Assembly: GCA_963793025.1 (NCBI GenBank)
Contig: CAWBYL010000006.1
Span: 1,364,001 to 1,428,000 of the forward strand
Direction: 5' to 3'
Source of the DNA: CAWBYL01 sp963793025
Lineage (GTDB): Bacteria; Actinomycetota; Acidimicrobiia; Acidimicrobiales; Acidimicrobilacustridaceae
DNA length: 64,000 bases
The notes beneath the pieces were generated by a model. That model was not told where the DNA came from and did no database searches. It saw only the letters and a list, made by a program, of their open reading frames with translations. The translations under genes were made by a program, and so were the position numbers. This document shows, one piece after another, positions 44,268 to 52,802 of this stretch. The first letter of the stretch is position 1; every line of letters starts with the position of its first letter.

Positions 44268-44591
44268 ATGTGCCGCAACATCACGACCCTCCGCGGGCTC
44301 GAGCCGGTGGCGACGCCGGAGGAGATCGAGGCCGCTTCCCGCCAGTACGTCCGCAAGGTGAGCGGCGTGCAGAAGCCGTCCGCCGCCACCGGTGACGCCT
44401 TCGAGCTCGCCGTGGCCCGGATCACCGAGGCCACCACCGAACTGCTCGCCACCCTTCCGCCCCGGAAGCAGCCGCCGCGCACGGAGCCACCGCTGCGCGC
44501 GGATCCACGCCCACTGACCCTCGTCCGGCGGTCGCTCAGACCCCCGAAGGCCACCCCGCCGTCGACGGCGATGGTCTGGCCCATCACGTAG
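44268..44591 (+). CDS. DUF2277 family protein
   Basis: The first 70 residues match the small DUF2277 family: MCRNITTLRGLEPVATPEEIEAASRQYVRKVSGVQKPSAATGDAF. The Cys-Arg-Asn start and RKVSG are the signature. The usual length is about 85-90 residues. Here the open frame continues to 107 residues and overlaps the end of the opposing SDR gene by 56 bases, so the last 25 residues may be spurious; a one-base correction would end it at 44518. Function unknown. The start lies 47 bases after the SDR stop. Confidence 0.8.
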   Translation: MCRNITTLRGLEPVATPEEIEAASRQYVRKVSGVQKPSAATGDAFELAVARITEATTELLATLPPRKQPPRTEPPLRADPRPLTLVRRSLRPPKATPPSTAMVWPIT

Positions 44592-45287
44592 GACGAGTCG
44601 TCGCTGGCCAGCCAGGCGATCACCTGGGCCAGCTCCTCGGGCTCGCCCAGGCGCCCGGTGATCGACACCTTGGCGATCATTTCGATCTCCTCGGGCGTGC
44701 GGTTGCGGCGCATGAGGGGGGTGGCCACCGGGCCGGGGGCCACGCAGTTCGTGCGAATGCCCTCGGGCCCGTGGTCGAGGGCGAGGGCCCGGGTGAGGGC
44801 GACGACGCCCGCCTTGGCCGCCACGTAGCCGGGGTTCAGGTGCATGCCCCGCAGCCCGGCGCCGGAGGACACGTTCACGATCGAGCCTCCGCCGCCGGCG
44901 CGCATGTGGGGGATCACCGCCCGGCACATCAGGTAGACGCTGGTGAGGTTCACCCGCATCAACCGGTCCCACTCGACAGGGTCCAGGGCCACCACGTCCT
45001 GACCGGGTCGGCTCCCGCCGGCGATGTTGGCGAGGACGTCGATCCGGCCCCGCTGGGCCATCGCCTCGTCGACGGCCTGCTCGACGGCCGCGGGATCGCT
45101 GACGTCGGCGACGACGGGATGCGACCGCGCCGGCATCACCGAGGGCACGGCGCTGCTCGGCCAGTGCCTCGCCGTCGAGGTCGACGCCCACCACCAGGCA
45201 TCCGGCTCGGGCGAGCAGGTCGGCGGTGGCCGCCCCGATGCCGGCTCCGGCCGCGCTCACGACGGCGACCTTGCCCTCGAGATCCAT
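44536..45287 (-). pseudogene. Short-chain dehydrogenase/reductase, frameshifted twice in this sequence
   Basis: The start MDLEGKVAVVSAAGAGIGAA (with GGAGGAGG just upstream) and VVGVDLDGEALAEQR lie in one frame. From HPVVADVSD onward the sequence (VLANIAGGSRPG, Ser in VNVSSGAGLRG, Tyr/Lys in GYVAAKAGV, QTIAVDGGVAFG) lies in another. One base removed near 45135 and one from the GGGGG run near 44544 give a 249-residue SDR ending in VAFGV, a standard length. The cofactor loop AAGAGIG fits. Two compensable errors in an otherwise intact enzyme argue for sequence error. It lies downstream of the solute-binding lipoprotein gene. Confidence 0.82.
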
Positions 45288-45310
45288 CACGTCCTCCTCC
45301 GTCCTCGGCG

Positions 45311-46704
45311 TCACGATGTCGGGCCGGGCGTTCTTCCGGGCCACTCGATCCGCGTCGATCTGGAGGTCGGCGCTGGCCCGGGCGGCCGGGTCCACCTTCA
45401 CCACGAAGCTCGGATCACAGGTGTACTCGTTCTGCTCCTCCGGTGCCCACTGGATGAACGAGGTGCCCTCCATCTTGAGGGTCATGCCGCAGTCGCCGGG
45501 CATGTTGGCGCCGGGATCCTGCACGGCGTGCAGCCCTCCGGCCGTCCACTCGTGGACGTCGCCCAGGTTGGCCATCACGCAGTCCCGGGTGAGGTCGGCG
45601 CCACACGCCTGGGCGGCGGTGGCCCAGAGGAGGAAGGCCGAGGTGGCCTGCTCGCCGAGCGACGAGGTGTCGCCCCCGGCAGCGGAGACGAGGTCCATGT
45701 ACTTCTGGGTGGCCGAGCCCGCCTCGGCCTGTTCGAAGGGGATGAACAGGTACTTGACGTACACCTCGTCGGCGTTCCCGTTGGTGTTCCACGCCGCGAA
45801 CTGCGGATCGTAGAAGTTGCTCTCGACTGCCCACACCGGGTGGAAGTCGAGCTGCTGGGCGGCGTCGAGGACGTTCTCGAAGTTCGGGTTGCCACCGGAG
45901 AAGTACACGACCTCGGCGCCGCAGTCCTTGAGCTTCTGCACGAACGGCTTCCAGTCGGCCTCACCGGTGATGCTGTACTGCTGGCCGCAGTCGAGGAACG
46001 TCCAGCCCTGGGTGGGATAGGTGCCGAGCACCTTGTCCACCGCCTCGATCGACGCCGGCAGGGTGGGGTAGAAGGCCGCGGCCTTGGTGACCTTCTCGGG
46101 GAAGGCCTCGGCCAGCGCTGCGGCGTTCTGGATCGAGTTGAAGTCGATGGGTACGGGATGGGGGAGACGACCAGCGGGGCCATGCCGAAGTCGGCCCCGC
46201 CGACGAGCCCGGGGACGGCGGGCAGGTCGCAGCCCAGCCGGGTCTGCTCGCCCCCACCGGCCAGGGCGAAGCCCTCGCCGACGAGCATGAAGACCTCGCC
46301 GCACGCCTCGGTCATGACGTTGTTGACCTCGGTGATCTTGGCGTCGTAGTAGTTGCCGACGACGGTGCGACCGTTGATGCCGCCCTGGTCGTTGCACCAG
46401 TCGATCATGGCCTTCACCGCGTCGCTGATCTGGTGGTTGAGTCCGGGTGAGCCCTGGTAGCCGGCGTCGTCGCCGTACCCGATGGTGACGCTGTCGGCGG
46501 TCACGCCCTGCTCGGTGGCGACTGTTGGCTGCCGGTTCCCTGGCCGCACGGGCTGGCCAGGTCTCCGAAGGTCTGATCTGCGGCCGTGGTGGTGGTGGAT
46601 CCGTCGGCGCCGTCGTCGACCGCGCTGCGTCCGCTGCTGCAGGCGGCGACGAGGCCGAGGGCCAGGACAGCGACCAGCCATCGCCGGTGAGTGATTCGGA
46701 ACAT
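45311..46704 (-). pseudogene. Solute-binding lipoprotein (Leu/Ile/Val-type), frameshifted in this sequence
   Basis: The start MFRITHRRWLVAVLALGLVAACSSG is a lipoprotein signal with lipobox LVAAC. Three frames must be joined: near 46524 (into VATEQGVTADSVTIGYGDDAGY, INGRTVVGNYYDAKITEVNN) and near 46157 (into VPIDFNSIQNAAALAEAF, VVYFSGGNPNFENVLDAAQQ, YVKYLFIPFEQAEAG). Together they give a periplasmic-binding type I protein (Peripla_BP_6 like) of about 460 residues. The last frame runs without stop into the SDR start; a stop at 45311 in the adjacent frame is the likely true end. No permease or ATPase genes are nearby, so the transporter is elsewhere. Confidence 0.78.
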
Positions 46705-46931
46705 TCGACGTGTTCTCCCCCTCGTGGTGCGCAGCAGGGCTGACCCGGGGATCCCCGGGTCCTGCTCGTCATCGTCTCTATCACATAACTGATTGCAATT
46801 GGAACGAGCACAGAGGGGCGAGCGGCATGCGGGTGGCGGTGGACGCTCGGCGAGGTCTATCCTTATAATGTTAGATGGTGCTGGCCGTCGACGGCTGACG
46901 CTGACACACTCGACGAGGGGGAACCACGACC
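46705..46931. promoter_or_regulatory. Divergent promoter region with motif copy 3 and a TATAAT box
   Basis: TTATAATGTTAGA (46863-46875) contains a perfect TATAAT (46864-46869), 63 bases before the GTG of the amidohydrolase, and keeps the TAAnnTTAGA core of copies 1 and 2. On the left, an AT-rich patch (AACTGATTGCAATTGGAAC, 46786-46804) is the likely promoter of the solute-binding lipoprotein; a TTCCAA/ATAGAG pair with 17-base spacing reads leftwards there. No gene fits in this stretch. Confidence 0.6.
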
Positions 46932-48050
46932 GTGATCTCGGACACCGATTCCAAGGGCCGCCGCTACCAGCTCATCTCGGGAGACAGTCACGTCAACGAA
47001 CCCCCCGGCCTCTGGGTCGACCGGGTGCCGGCCGCCCTGAAGGACCGAGCTCCTCGCATCGAGCACTTCGACGAGGGTGACGCCTGGGTGATCGAAGGGG
47101 TGAAGGACCCGATCACCTTCGGGATGAACGCCTGTGCCGGCCTCGAGCCCGAGGAGATGAAGGGCTGGGTCCGCTTCGAGGACATCCGCCACGGAGGCTA
47201 CGAACCGTCGGCCCGCATCGAGGAGATGGACCGCGACGGCGTCGACGCCGAGGTCCTGTACCCGACTCCCCGCTTGATGAACGCCGTCATCGCCAACACC
47301 GACGTCGAGTACCACCTGGCCATGATCCGGGCCTACAACGACTGGATCTCGGAGTTCGTCGGTCACGCCCCGGAGCGCTTCGGTGGCCTGGCCGTGCTCC
47401 CCAACCGGGGGGCCGAGGAGGCGGCGGCCGAGATCGAGCGGGTCATGGACCGCCCCGGGATGCGGGGCGTGATGATGGGCTGCTGGCCCAACGGCACCCT
47501 GGCCATCGAGCCCGAGGACGACAAGGTGTTCGCCGCCATCGCCGAGCGGGGCGTTCCGCTCAGCATCCACGTGGCCATGACGCAGTCGATGCCGGCCGCC
47601 CACAAGGCCAAGCTCCCCGGCTACGGCCGCTTCTTCGACGCTCCCAACCGCATGATCGAGATGGTCTTCGCCGGGGTCTTCGACCGCTTCCCCGAGCTCG
47701 ACGTGATGTTCGCCGAGGTCGACTTCGGCTGGGTGCCCTACGTCAAGGAGCAGATCGACAACAACTACCACCGCCTCGACGCGGTGAGCCGGTTCGGCCT
47801 GCAGATGTCCCCCAGCGAGTACATCGCCCGGCACTTCCACTTCGGCTACATGACCGACACCTTCGGGCTCCGCAACCTCGACTACGTCGGGGCCGAGCGG
47901 GTGCTGTGGTCGAACGACTATCCCCACATCAGTGCCGACTGGCCCCACTCCTGGCGCGTCATCCAGGCCTCCATGGCCGGTGTCGCGCCCGCCGACAAGC
48001 AGCTCGTGCTCGCGGGGAACGCCCAGCGCCTCTACGGTTTCGGTCGCTGA
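46932..48050 (+). CDS. Amidohydrolase family protein (Amidohydro_2, decarboxylase/hydrolase type)
   Basis: A TIM-barrel metal enzyme of 372 residues. The metal-binding pattern is LISGDSHVNEP (DxH), a His in LSIHVAM (about residue 220) and the late Asp in LWSNDYPHISADW (about residue 325). This subfamily includes ACMSD-type decarboxylases and hydrolases of cyclic diketones and aromatic acids. The N-terminal part DGVDAEVLYPTPRLM is typical. A GTG start is used, with a GAGGGGG ribosome site ten bases upstream. It leads a four-gene operon with a CoA ligase, a crotonase and a DUF35 protein. Confidence 0.88.
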   Translation: MISDTDSKGRRYQLISGDSHVNEPPGLWVDRVPAALKDRAPRIEHFDEGDAWVIEGVKDPITFGMNACAGLEPEEMKGWVRFEDIRHGGYEPSARIEEMDRDGVDAEVLYPTPRLMNAVIANTDVEYHLAMIRAYNDWISEFVGHAPERFGGLAVLPNRGAEEAAAEIERVMDRPGMRGVMMGCWPNGTLAIEPEDDKVFAAIAERGVPLSIHVAMTQSMPAAHKAKLPGYGRFFDAPNRMIEMVFAGVFDRFPELDVMFAEVDFGWVPYVKEQIDNNYHRLDAVSRFGLQMSPSEYIARHFHFGYMTDTFGLRNLDYVGAERVLWSNDYPHISADWPHSWRVIQASMAGVAPADKQLVLAGNAQRLYGFGR

Positions 48051-48070
48051 CCGTCCCCGGGGGGAACACC

Positions 48071-49708
48071 ATGGGCCGCGTGGCCACCGGGCTCGCCGAC
48101 ATCGTCACCACCCCCGACCGTCGTGAGGCGTATCGGACGAGAGGTTTGTGGGATGACGTCACCCTGCCCGTCCGGGTGTCTCACCACGCCGCCACCCGAC
48201 CCGACGCCTTGGCGGTCGTCGACGAGCATCGTCGGGCCACGTATCGGGAGCTGGCCGACGATGCCGGCGCGCTGGGCGCCGCCCTCTCCGAGCGGGGAGT
48301 CGGTCCGGGCCGGGTGGTGTCCATCCAGTTGCCCAACCGCTACGAGGCGGCGGTGGCGGCGGTGGCCGTGCTGTCCACCGGCGCCGTCGTCAACCCCCTC
48401 CTGCCCAACTACCGCCAGCGGGAGCTGACCCACGTCTTCGCCACTGCCGATCCGGTCGCGGTGGTCGTCCCCGCCGAGTACCGGGGCTGTGACCACCGCG
48501 CCCTGGTCGCTGCGGTGGCCACCGAGACCGGCGCCGAGCCGCTCGTCGTGGTCGTCGACGGCGAGCCGGGAGCCGGCGCCGTCGCCTTCGATGCCCTGGT
48601 CGCCGCCGGTCGGGGGGCGACGCTCGCGGACCGCCCGGCCGAGGCGGTGTCCGAGCTCATCTTCACCTCGGGCACCGAGGCGCAGCCCAAGGCCATCATG
48701 CACACGGAGCAGACGGCTGGCTTCAGCGTGCGTATCGCGCACCACGACCTCGGGGTGGGCGACCACGACGTCGTGTGGATGCCGTCTCCGGTCGGCCACT
48801 CGACCGGGTTCAACTACGGGCTGCGCTTCGCGCTGCACCACGGGCTCCCGCTCGTGCTGCAGGACCGTTGGGACGCCGGTACCGCCCTGCGTCTGGTGCA
48901 GGAGCACCACTGCTCGTACACCCTGGCGGCCACGACGTTCCTCCAGGACCTCACCGAGCGGGCGGAGGTCGAGGGCGTCCGGCTCGACAGCCTGCGCCTC
49001 TTCGGCAGCGGAGGTGCGCCGGTACCGCCGAAGCTCGTGGACGCCGCCGCCGACCAGGGCATCCAGGTGCTCCGCCTCTACGGATCCACCGAGGTCCTGG
49101 TGGGCACGTGGAACCGTCCCGAGTCGACCCCCGAGCAGCGGCGTCTCACCGACGGCGTGGCGATGTCCCACGTCGAGCTGGCGGTGGTCGACGACGAAGG
49201 CACCCCCGTCGCCGAGGGTGAGAGCGGGGAGCTGAAGGTGCGGGGACCGAACACCTGCGTGGGCTTCTTCGCCGATCCCGAACGCACGGCCGCGACCTTC
49301 GACGCCGACGGGTGGGTCCGCTCGGGTGATCTCGTGCAGGTCGACGGTGACGGCCACCTGACCGTGGTCGGGCGCAAGAAGGAGATCATCATCCGCGGGG
49401 GCATCAACATCACGCCCCGCGAGATCGAGGAGCTCCTCGTGGCCTTTCCGGAGGTCGAGCGGGCGGCGGTGATCGGTCTGCCCGACGAACGCCTGGGGGA
49501 GCGAACGTGCGCATGCGTGGTGCTGCGCCCCGGCACCGCGCTGGACTTCGACACGATGGTGCAGCGCCTCGACGACGCCGGCCTCGCCGTCTACAAGCGA
49601 CCCGAGCGCCTCGCGGTGCTGGACGCTCTGCCCGCCACCGCATCGGGCAAGATCCAGAAGCACGAGCTGGTCAGGACCCTGACGGCTCAGGGAGGCGACG
49701 GTGGCTGA
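48071..49708 (+). CDS. Acyl-CoA ligase, cyclohexanecarboxylate-CoA-ligase-like
   Basis: A ligase of 545 residues. The P-loop is ELIFTSGTEAQPKAIMHTE (Gly-Thr-Glu, as in AliA-type ligases, rather than GTTG), then VLRLYGSTEVLVG, DADGWVRSGDLVQVDGDGHL, VVGRKKEIIIRGGINI and the C-terminal Lys in TASGKIQKHELV. All adenylation motifs are in place. The likely substrate class is an alicyclic or branched acid. The ATG follows GGGGGGAACACC. Its stop lies inside the start of the next gene (eight-base overlap). Confidence 0.88.
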   Translation: MGRVATGLADIVTTPDRREAYRTRGLWDDVTLPVRVSHHAATRPDALAVVDEHRRATYRELADDAGALGAALSERGVGPGRVVSIQLPNRYEAAVAAVAVLSTGAVVNPLLPNYRQRELTHVFATADPVAVVVPAEYRGCDHRALVAAVATETGAEPLVVVVDGEPGAGAVAFDALVAAGRGATLADRPAEAVSELIFTSGTEAQPKAIMHTEQTAGFSVRIAHHDLGVGDHDVVWMPSPVGHSTGFNYGLRFALHHGLPLVLQDRWDAGTALRLVQEHHCSYTLAATTFLQDLTERAEVEGVRLDSLRLFGSGGAPVPPKLVDAAADQGIQVLRLYGSTEVLVGTWNRPESTPEQRRLTDGVAMSHVELAVVDDEGTPVAEGESGELKVRGPNTCVGFFADPERTAATFDADGWVRSGDLVQVDGDGHLTVVGRKKEIIIRGGINITPREIEELLVAFPEVERAAVIGLPDERLGERTCACVVLRPGTALDFDTMVQRLDDAGLAVYKRPERLAVLDALPATASGKIQKHELVRTLTAQGGDGG

Positions 49709-50527
49709 GGACCCAGACGGCGGACAACCGGTGCTGCTCGACCGGGTGCCGGTGGGCGCAGGCGATCGCACCGCCGCGGTGATCCGCCTGGACCGCCCCG
49801 AGACGCTCAACCCGATCGACGACGCCATGCTCGTGGCCCTCGACGTCGTGCTCGACGAGATCGTCGCCGATCCTGGCTGTTGTGCCGTGCTCGTCACCGG
49901 GAACGGTCGGGCCTTCAGCGCCGGTGGCGACCTGAAGGGCTACCAGTCCCTCCAGCGCGACGAGGTCGCCTTCACCGCCTTCGTGGCCCACCTGCACCGC
50001 ACCTTCGGGCGCTGCAGCAGCTCCGGGTACCGGCGGTGGCCCTGGTCAACGGCGTGGCCGTGGCCGGCGGGCTCGAGCTGGTCCTCAACTGCGACTTCGC
50101 TCTGGTGGCGGCGTCGGCCCGCATCGGCGACGGCCACCTCAACTTCGGTCAGATGGGCGGGGGAGGGGTGCTGACCCTCCTACCCCGCCTCATCGGCCGG
50201 GCTCGGGCCGCCGAGCTGTTGTTCAGCGGCCGGTTGTTGAGCGCCGAGCAGGCCGTGGAGTGGGGCCTGGCCAGCCGGGTCGTCCCCGACGACACCCTCC
50301 TCGACGAGGGTCTGGCCTTCGCCGCCGAGGTCGCGAACAAGAGTCCGCTGGCCCTGGCCAACGCCAAGCAGGTGATGAACCAGCTGTGGGCCGAGAACGA
50401 CGACGTCGAGACCGCGCTCGCCGTCGAGTTGGCCCGGGACGTCGACTACTGCCTCAACTCCCACGACGCACCCGAGGGTCTGGCCGCCTTCGCCGAGAAG
50501 CGCCCGCCCCGGTTCGAGGGACGATGA
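49701..50527 (+). pseudogene. Enoyl-CoA hydratase/isomerase, frameshifted in this sequence
   Basis: Residues 1 to about 105 (RLDRPETLNPIDDAML, NGRAFSAGGDLKGYQSL, FVAHLHRTF) are followed by a shift near 50007. The rest (RALQQLRVPAVALVNGVAVAGGLELVLNCDFALVAA, GHLNFGQMGGGGVLTLLPRLIG, KRPPRFEGR) continues in another frame. Adding one base restores a 275-residue crotonase with both oxyanion segments and a Glu in GGLELV. The GTG overlaps the ligase stop by eight bases, and the DUF35 gene follows within five bases. Confidence 0.84.
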
Positions 50528-50531
50528 GGCG

Positions 50532-50921
50532 ATGACCCTCCCCGCTCCCGATCCCGACGCCCTGAGCGCCCCGTACTGGGTGGCGCTGGCTGATCACCGG
50601 GTGACCGTCCAGGTGTGCCCGTCCTGTCGTCGCCAACGGATCGTCCGGCTGCCGTCGTGCCCGTACTGCGCGACCGCGGGCGGTGAGGACCTCGACGTGC
50701 CCGGCACCGGAGTCGTCTACTCGTTCGTGCGGGTGCACCGGGCCCTCACGCCGGCCTCGGCCGACGAGGTGCCGTACTGCGTCGCCACCGTCGACCTCGA
50801 CGGCGGCACACGCATCTTCGGGCGGGTCGAGCCCCCCGAGGCTGTCGAGATCGGGCTCGGCGTCGCCCCCCGGTTCGTCGACCACGACGGTTGGACCGAG
50901 CTGCGCTTCGTGCCCGCCTGA
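50532..50921 (+). CDS. DUF35 (zinc ribbon/OB-fold) protein
   Basis: A single-module DUF35 protein of 129 residues: N-terminal helix PDALSAPYWVALADHR, the zinc ribbon CPSCRRQRIVRLPSCPYC (two CxxC pairs), then an OB fold (GTGVVYSFVRVHRA, PYCVATVDLDGGTRIFGRV) ending in RFVDHDGWTELRFVP. It is the canonical short form that pairs with SCP2-type thiolase-like enzymes. None is in this operon, so its partner may be the thiolase-like protein at 40711. Confidence 0.9.
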   Translation: MTLPAPDPDALSAPYWVALADHRVTVQVCPSCRRQRIVRLPSCPYCATAGGEDLDVPGTGVVYSFVRVHRALTPASADEVPYCVATVDLDGGTRIFGRVEPPEAVEIGLGVAPRFVDHDGWTELRFVPA

Positions 50922-51055
50922 CCGAATCGCCGTCGCCTGACACCAACCTGACCTGGGGAAACGCGGTCGGACCTCGACAGCAGGAATTCCCCTCCCGGCC
51001 GTACGGCGAGGACGCGCCATCCGTAGGCTGCTCCGATGCCATCGAGCCTCCTGCC

Positions 51056-51883
51056 ATGACGATCGACGCGACCTGGCAGCTGAGTTGCTTCCTGGGGTTC
51101 GACGTGACCGAGCCCGCCACCATCGTCCTCCAGGTCGCTCCCGCCGACGGCGCGGGTGAACGGGTGGAGGAGAACCTGGTGATCACCCTCGACGGCGAGC
51201 GGCTCGCGCCCCGCCGGATCGGCGCCGACCACGGCGGTGTGGTTCACGTGATCGAGTCCGGCGTCGGTCAGCTGGAGATCGCCCAGGAAGCGGTCATCCG
51301 GTCGAGCGCAGGACCGGAGCCCGAGGTGACCGCCGAGCTCGACGCCGAGCAGTTCACCTATCTCCGCCAGAGTCGCTACTGCCCGTCGGACCGGATGACC
51401 GGTCTCGCCGCCTACGAGTTCGAGAAGGCTGGCACCGGCCTTGGTCTGCTCACTGCGGTCGACCAGTGGGTGGGCGATCGACTGTCCTACGAGGAGGGCT
51501 CCAGCGGACCGACCGACTCCGCTGTCGACACCCTCCTCGCCGGTCAGGGCGTGTGCCGCGACTTCGCCCACCTGGCCATCACCGTGTTCCGCTCGTTGGC
51601 GGTGCCGGCTCGACTGGTCGCCGTGTACGCCCCCGGGCTCAGTCCCATGGAGTTCCATGCCGTGGCCGAGGCCCACATCGACGGTCGGTGGTGGGTCATC
51701 GACCCGACCGGTCTGGCCCCGCGCCAGTCCCTCGTGCGGGTGGCCACCGGACGTGATGCGGCCGACACCGCATTCGTCACGGTGTTCGACGGTCAGGCGG
51801 CGCTCGTCCGCAACGAGACCTACGCGATCATCGAGGGGGATCTGCCGGTCGACGACCGGTCCGTCCCGTTCTCCCTGGCCTGA
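51056..51883 (+). CDS. Transglutaminase-like domain protein
   Basis: A protein of 275 residues. The N-terminal beta domain (about 1-115) is followed by a transglutaminase-like core with the Cys-His-Asp triad: Cys in AGQGVCRDFAHLAI (about residue 168), His in MEFHAVAEAHIDGRW (about 203), Asp in WWVIDPTGLAPRQS (about 218). In bacteria such proteins are usually peptidases or amidases rather than cross-linking enzymes. No signal peptide is present, so it is cytoplasmic. The ATG is preferred; the frame is open for 55 more codons upstream but without similarity. Confidence 0.9.
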   Translation: MTIDATWQLSCFLGFDVTEPATIVLQVAPADGAGERVEENLVITLDGERLAPRRIGADHGGVVHVIESGVGQLEIAQEAVIRSSAGPEPEVTAELDAEQFTYLRQSRYCPSDRMTGLAAYEFEKAGTGLGLLTAVDQWVGDRLSYEEGSSGPTDSAVDTLLAGQGVCRDFAHLAITVFRSLAVPARLVAVYAPGLSPMEFHAVAEAHIDGRWWVIDPTGLAPRQSLVRVATGRDAADTAFVTVFDGQAALVRNETYAIIEGDLPVDDRSVPFSLA

Positions 51884-51913
51884 CCGTCCCCGGCCCGACC
51901 GCGTTCGCCGGGC

Positions 51914-52681
51914 TCAGGCGGTGAGCCCGCCCCGCAGCTTCATGACCATCGCCTCGATGATCGGGACCGCGGTGGCGTCGAGGGCGTCTCGGACGTAGAC
52001 CGGGATGAGGGTCACCGACGTGTAGAGGCGCACGAACACGAACCCCACCTCGAAGCTCTGGCCGAGAGCGGGGTCGCCGTTCACCCCCACCCGGAACCCG
52101 ACCGACTCGTCGCCGAACGGCCCGACGTCCCAGGCCCGGACGTCGACGCCGGGCAGGGCCCGCATCCCGCTGGTCCCGAGGAGGCTCTGGATGCAGCCGA
52201 GCGAGGACTGGTCGCGGAACGCGTCCAGGACCTTCGACGCCTCGCCCGACGACTCGGTGAGGACGATGACCTCCTGGGTCGACGTCTCCGGGTCGGGCCG
52301 ATCGAGCACCGGCCCGGTCACCGATGGGTCGGCCAGGACGGAGGCGTAGGCCGAGTGGGCGGCGGACAGCAGCCGGCAGGCTTCGCTCTGGAAGCCGCTC
52401 CCGCGCTGGAGGCTGATCACGTCGCCGGTCTCCGTCCAGCCGTCACCGGGCAGGTCGCTGGGAACGACCAGGGCCCCCCGCGCCCAGTTGGCGTCCATGT
52501 CGGGACGAGCCGTCGTGGGCGGGGCGCTGGGGTGGGACGTGGTGGAGTCGGGGGACACGCTGGACCCGCCCGTGGAGCACCCCACCAGGAGCAGGGCCAC
52601 CGCGACGGCCACCACCGCCGCCCGGCGGACCGGACGCGCCGACGGGCGAGCCGGGCGATGTTGACCCACCGTCGTCCTCAT
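51914..52681 (-). CDS. Putative lipoprotein of unknown function
   Basis: A lipoprotein of 255 residues. A basic start (MRTTVGQHRPARPSARPVRR) is followed by a hydrophobic stretch and lipobox LLVGC, then a Ser/Thr/Pro-rich linker. The globular part (about 75-255) contains VVPSDLPGDGWTETGDV, a Cys pair (about 115 and 172) and a strand-rich C-terminus. It resembles secreted DUF-type lipoproteins of actinobacteria with no known role. The ATG is chosen because it places the signal correctly; the frame is open further upstream. Confidence 0.75.
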   Translation of the reverse strand: MRTTVGQHRPARPSARPVRRAAVVAVAVALLLVGCSTGGSSVSPDSTTSHPSAPPTTARPDMDANWARGALVVPSDLPGDGWTETGDVISLQRGSGFQSEACRLLSAAHSAYASVLADPSVTGPVLDRPDPETSTQEVIVLTESSGEASKVLDAFRDQSSLGCIQSLLGTSGMRALPGVDVRAWDVGPFGDESVGFRVGVNGDPALGQSFEVGFVFVRLYTSVTLIPVYVRDALDATAVPIIEAMVMKLRGGLTA

Positions 52682-52802
52682 GTGTGCGTCTCGCTCCCCG
52701 GCCCGGCCGTCAGGCAGCCATCGGCACCAGGTATCGGCGGCGGATCCGGGCGGCCTTGAGCGGCGAACCCATGGCGACGGCGCCGACGTCTCGATGACCT
52801 GG

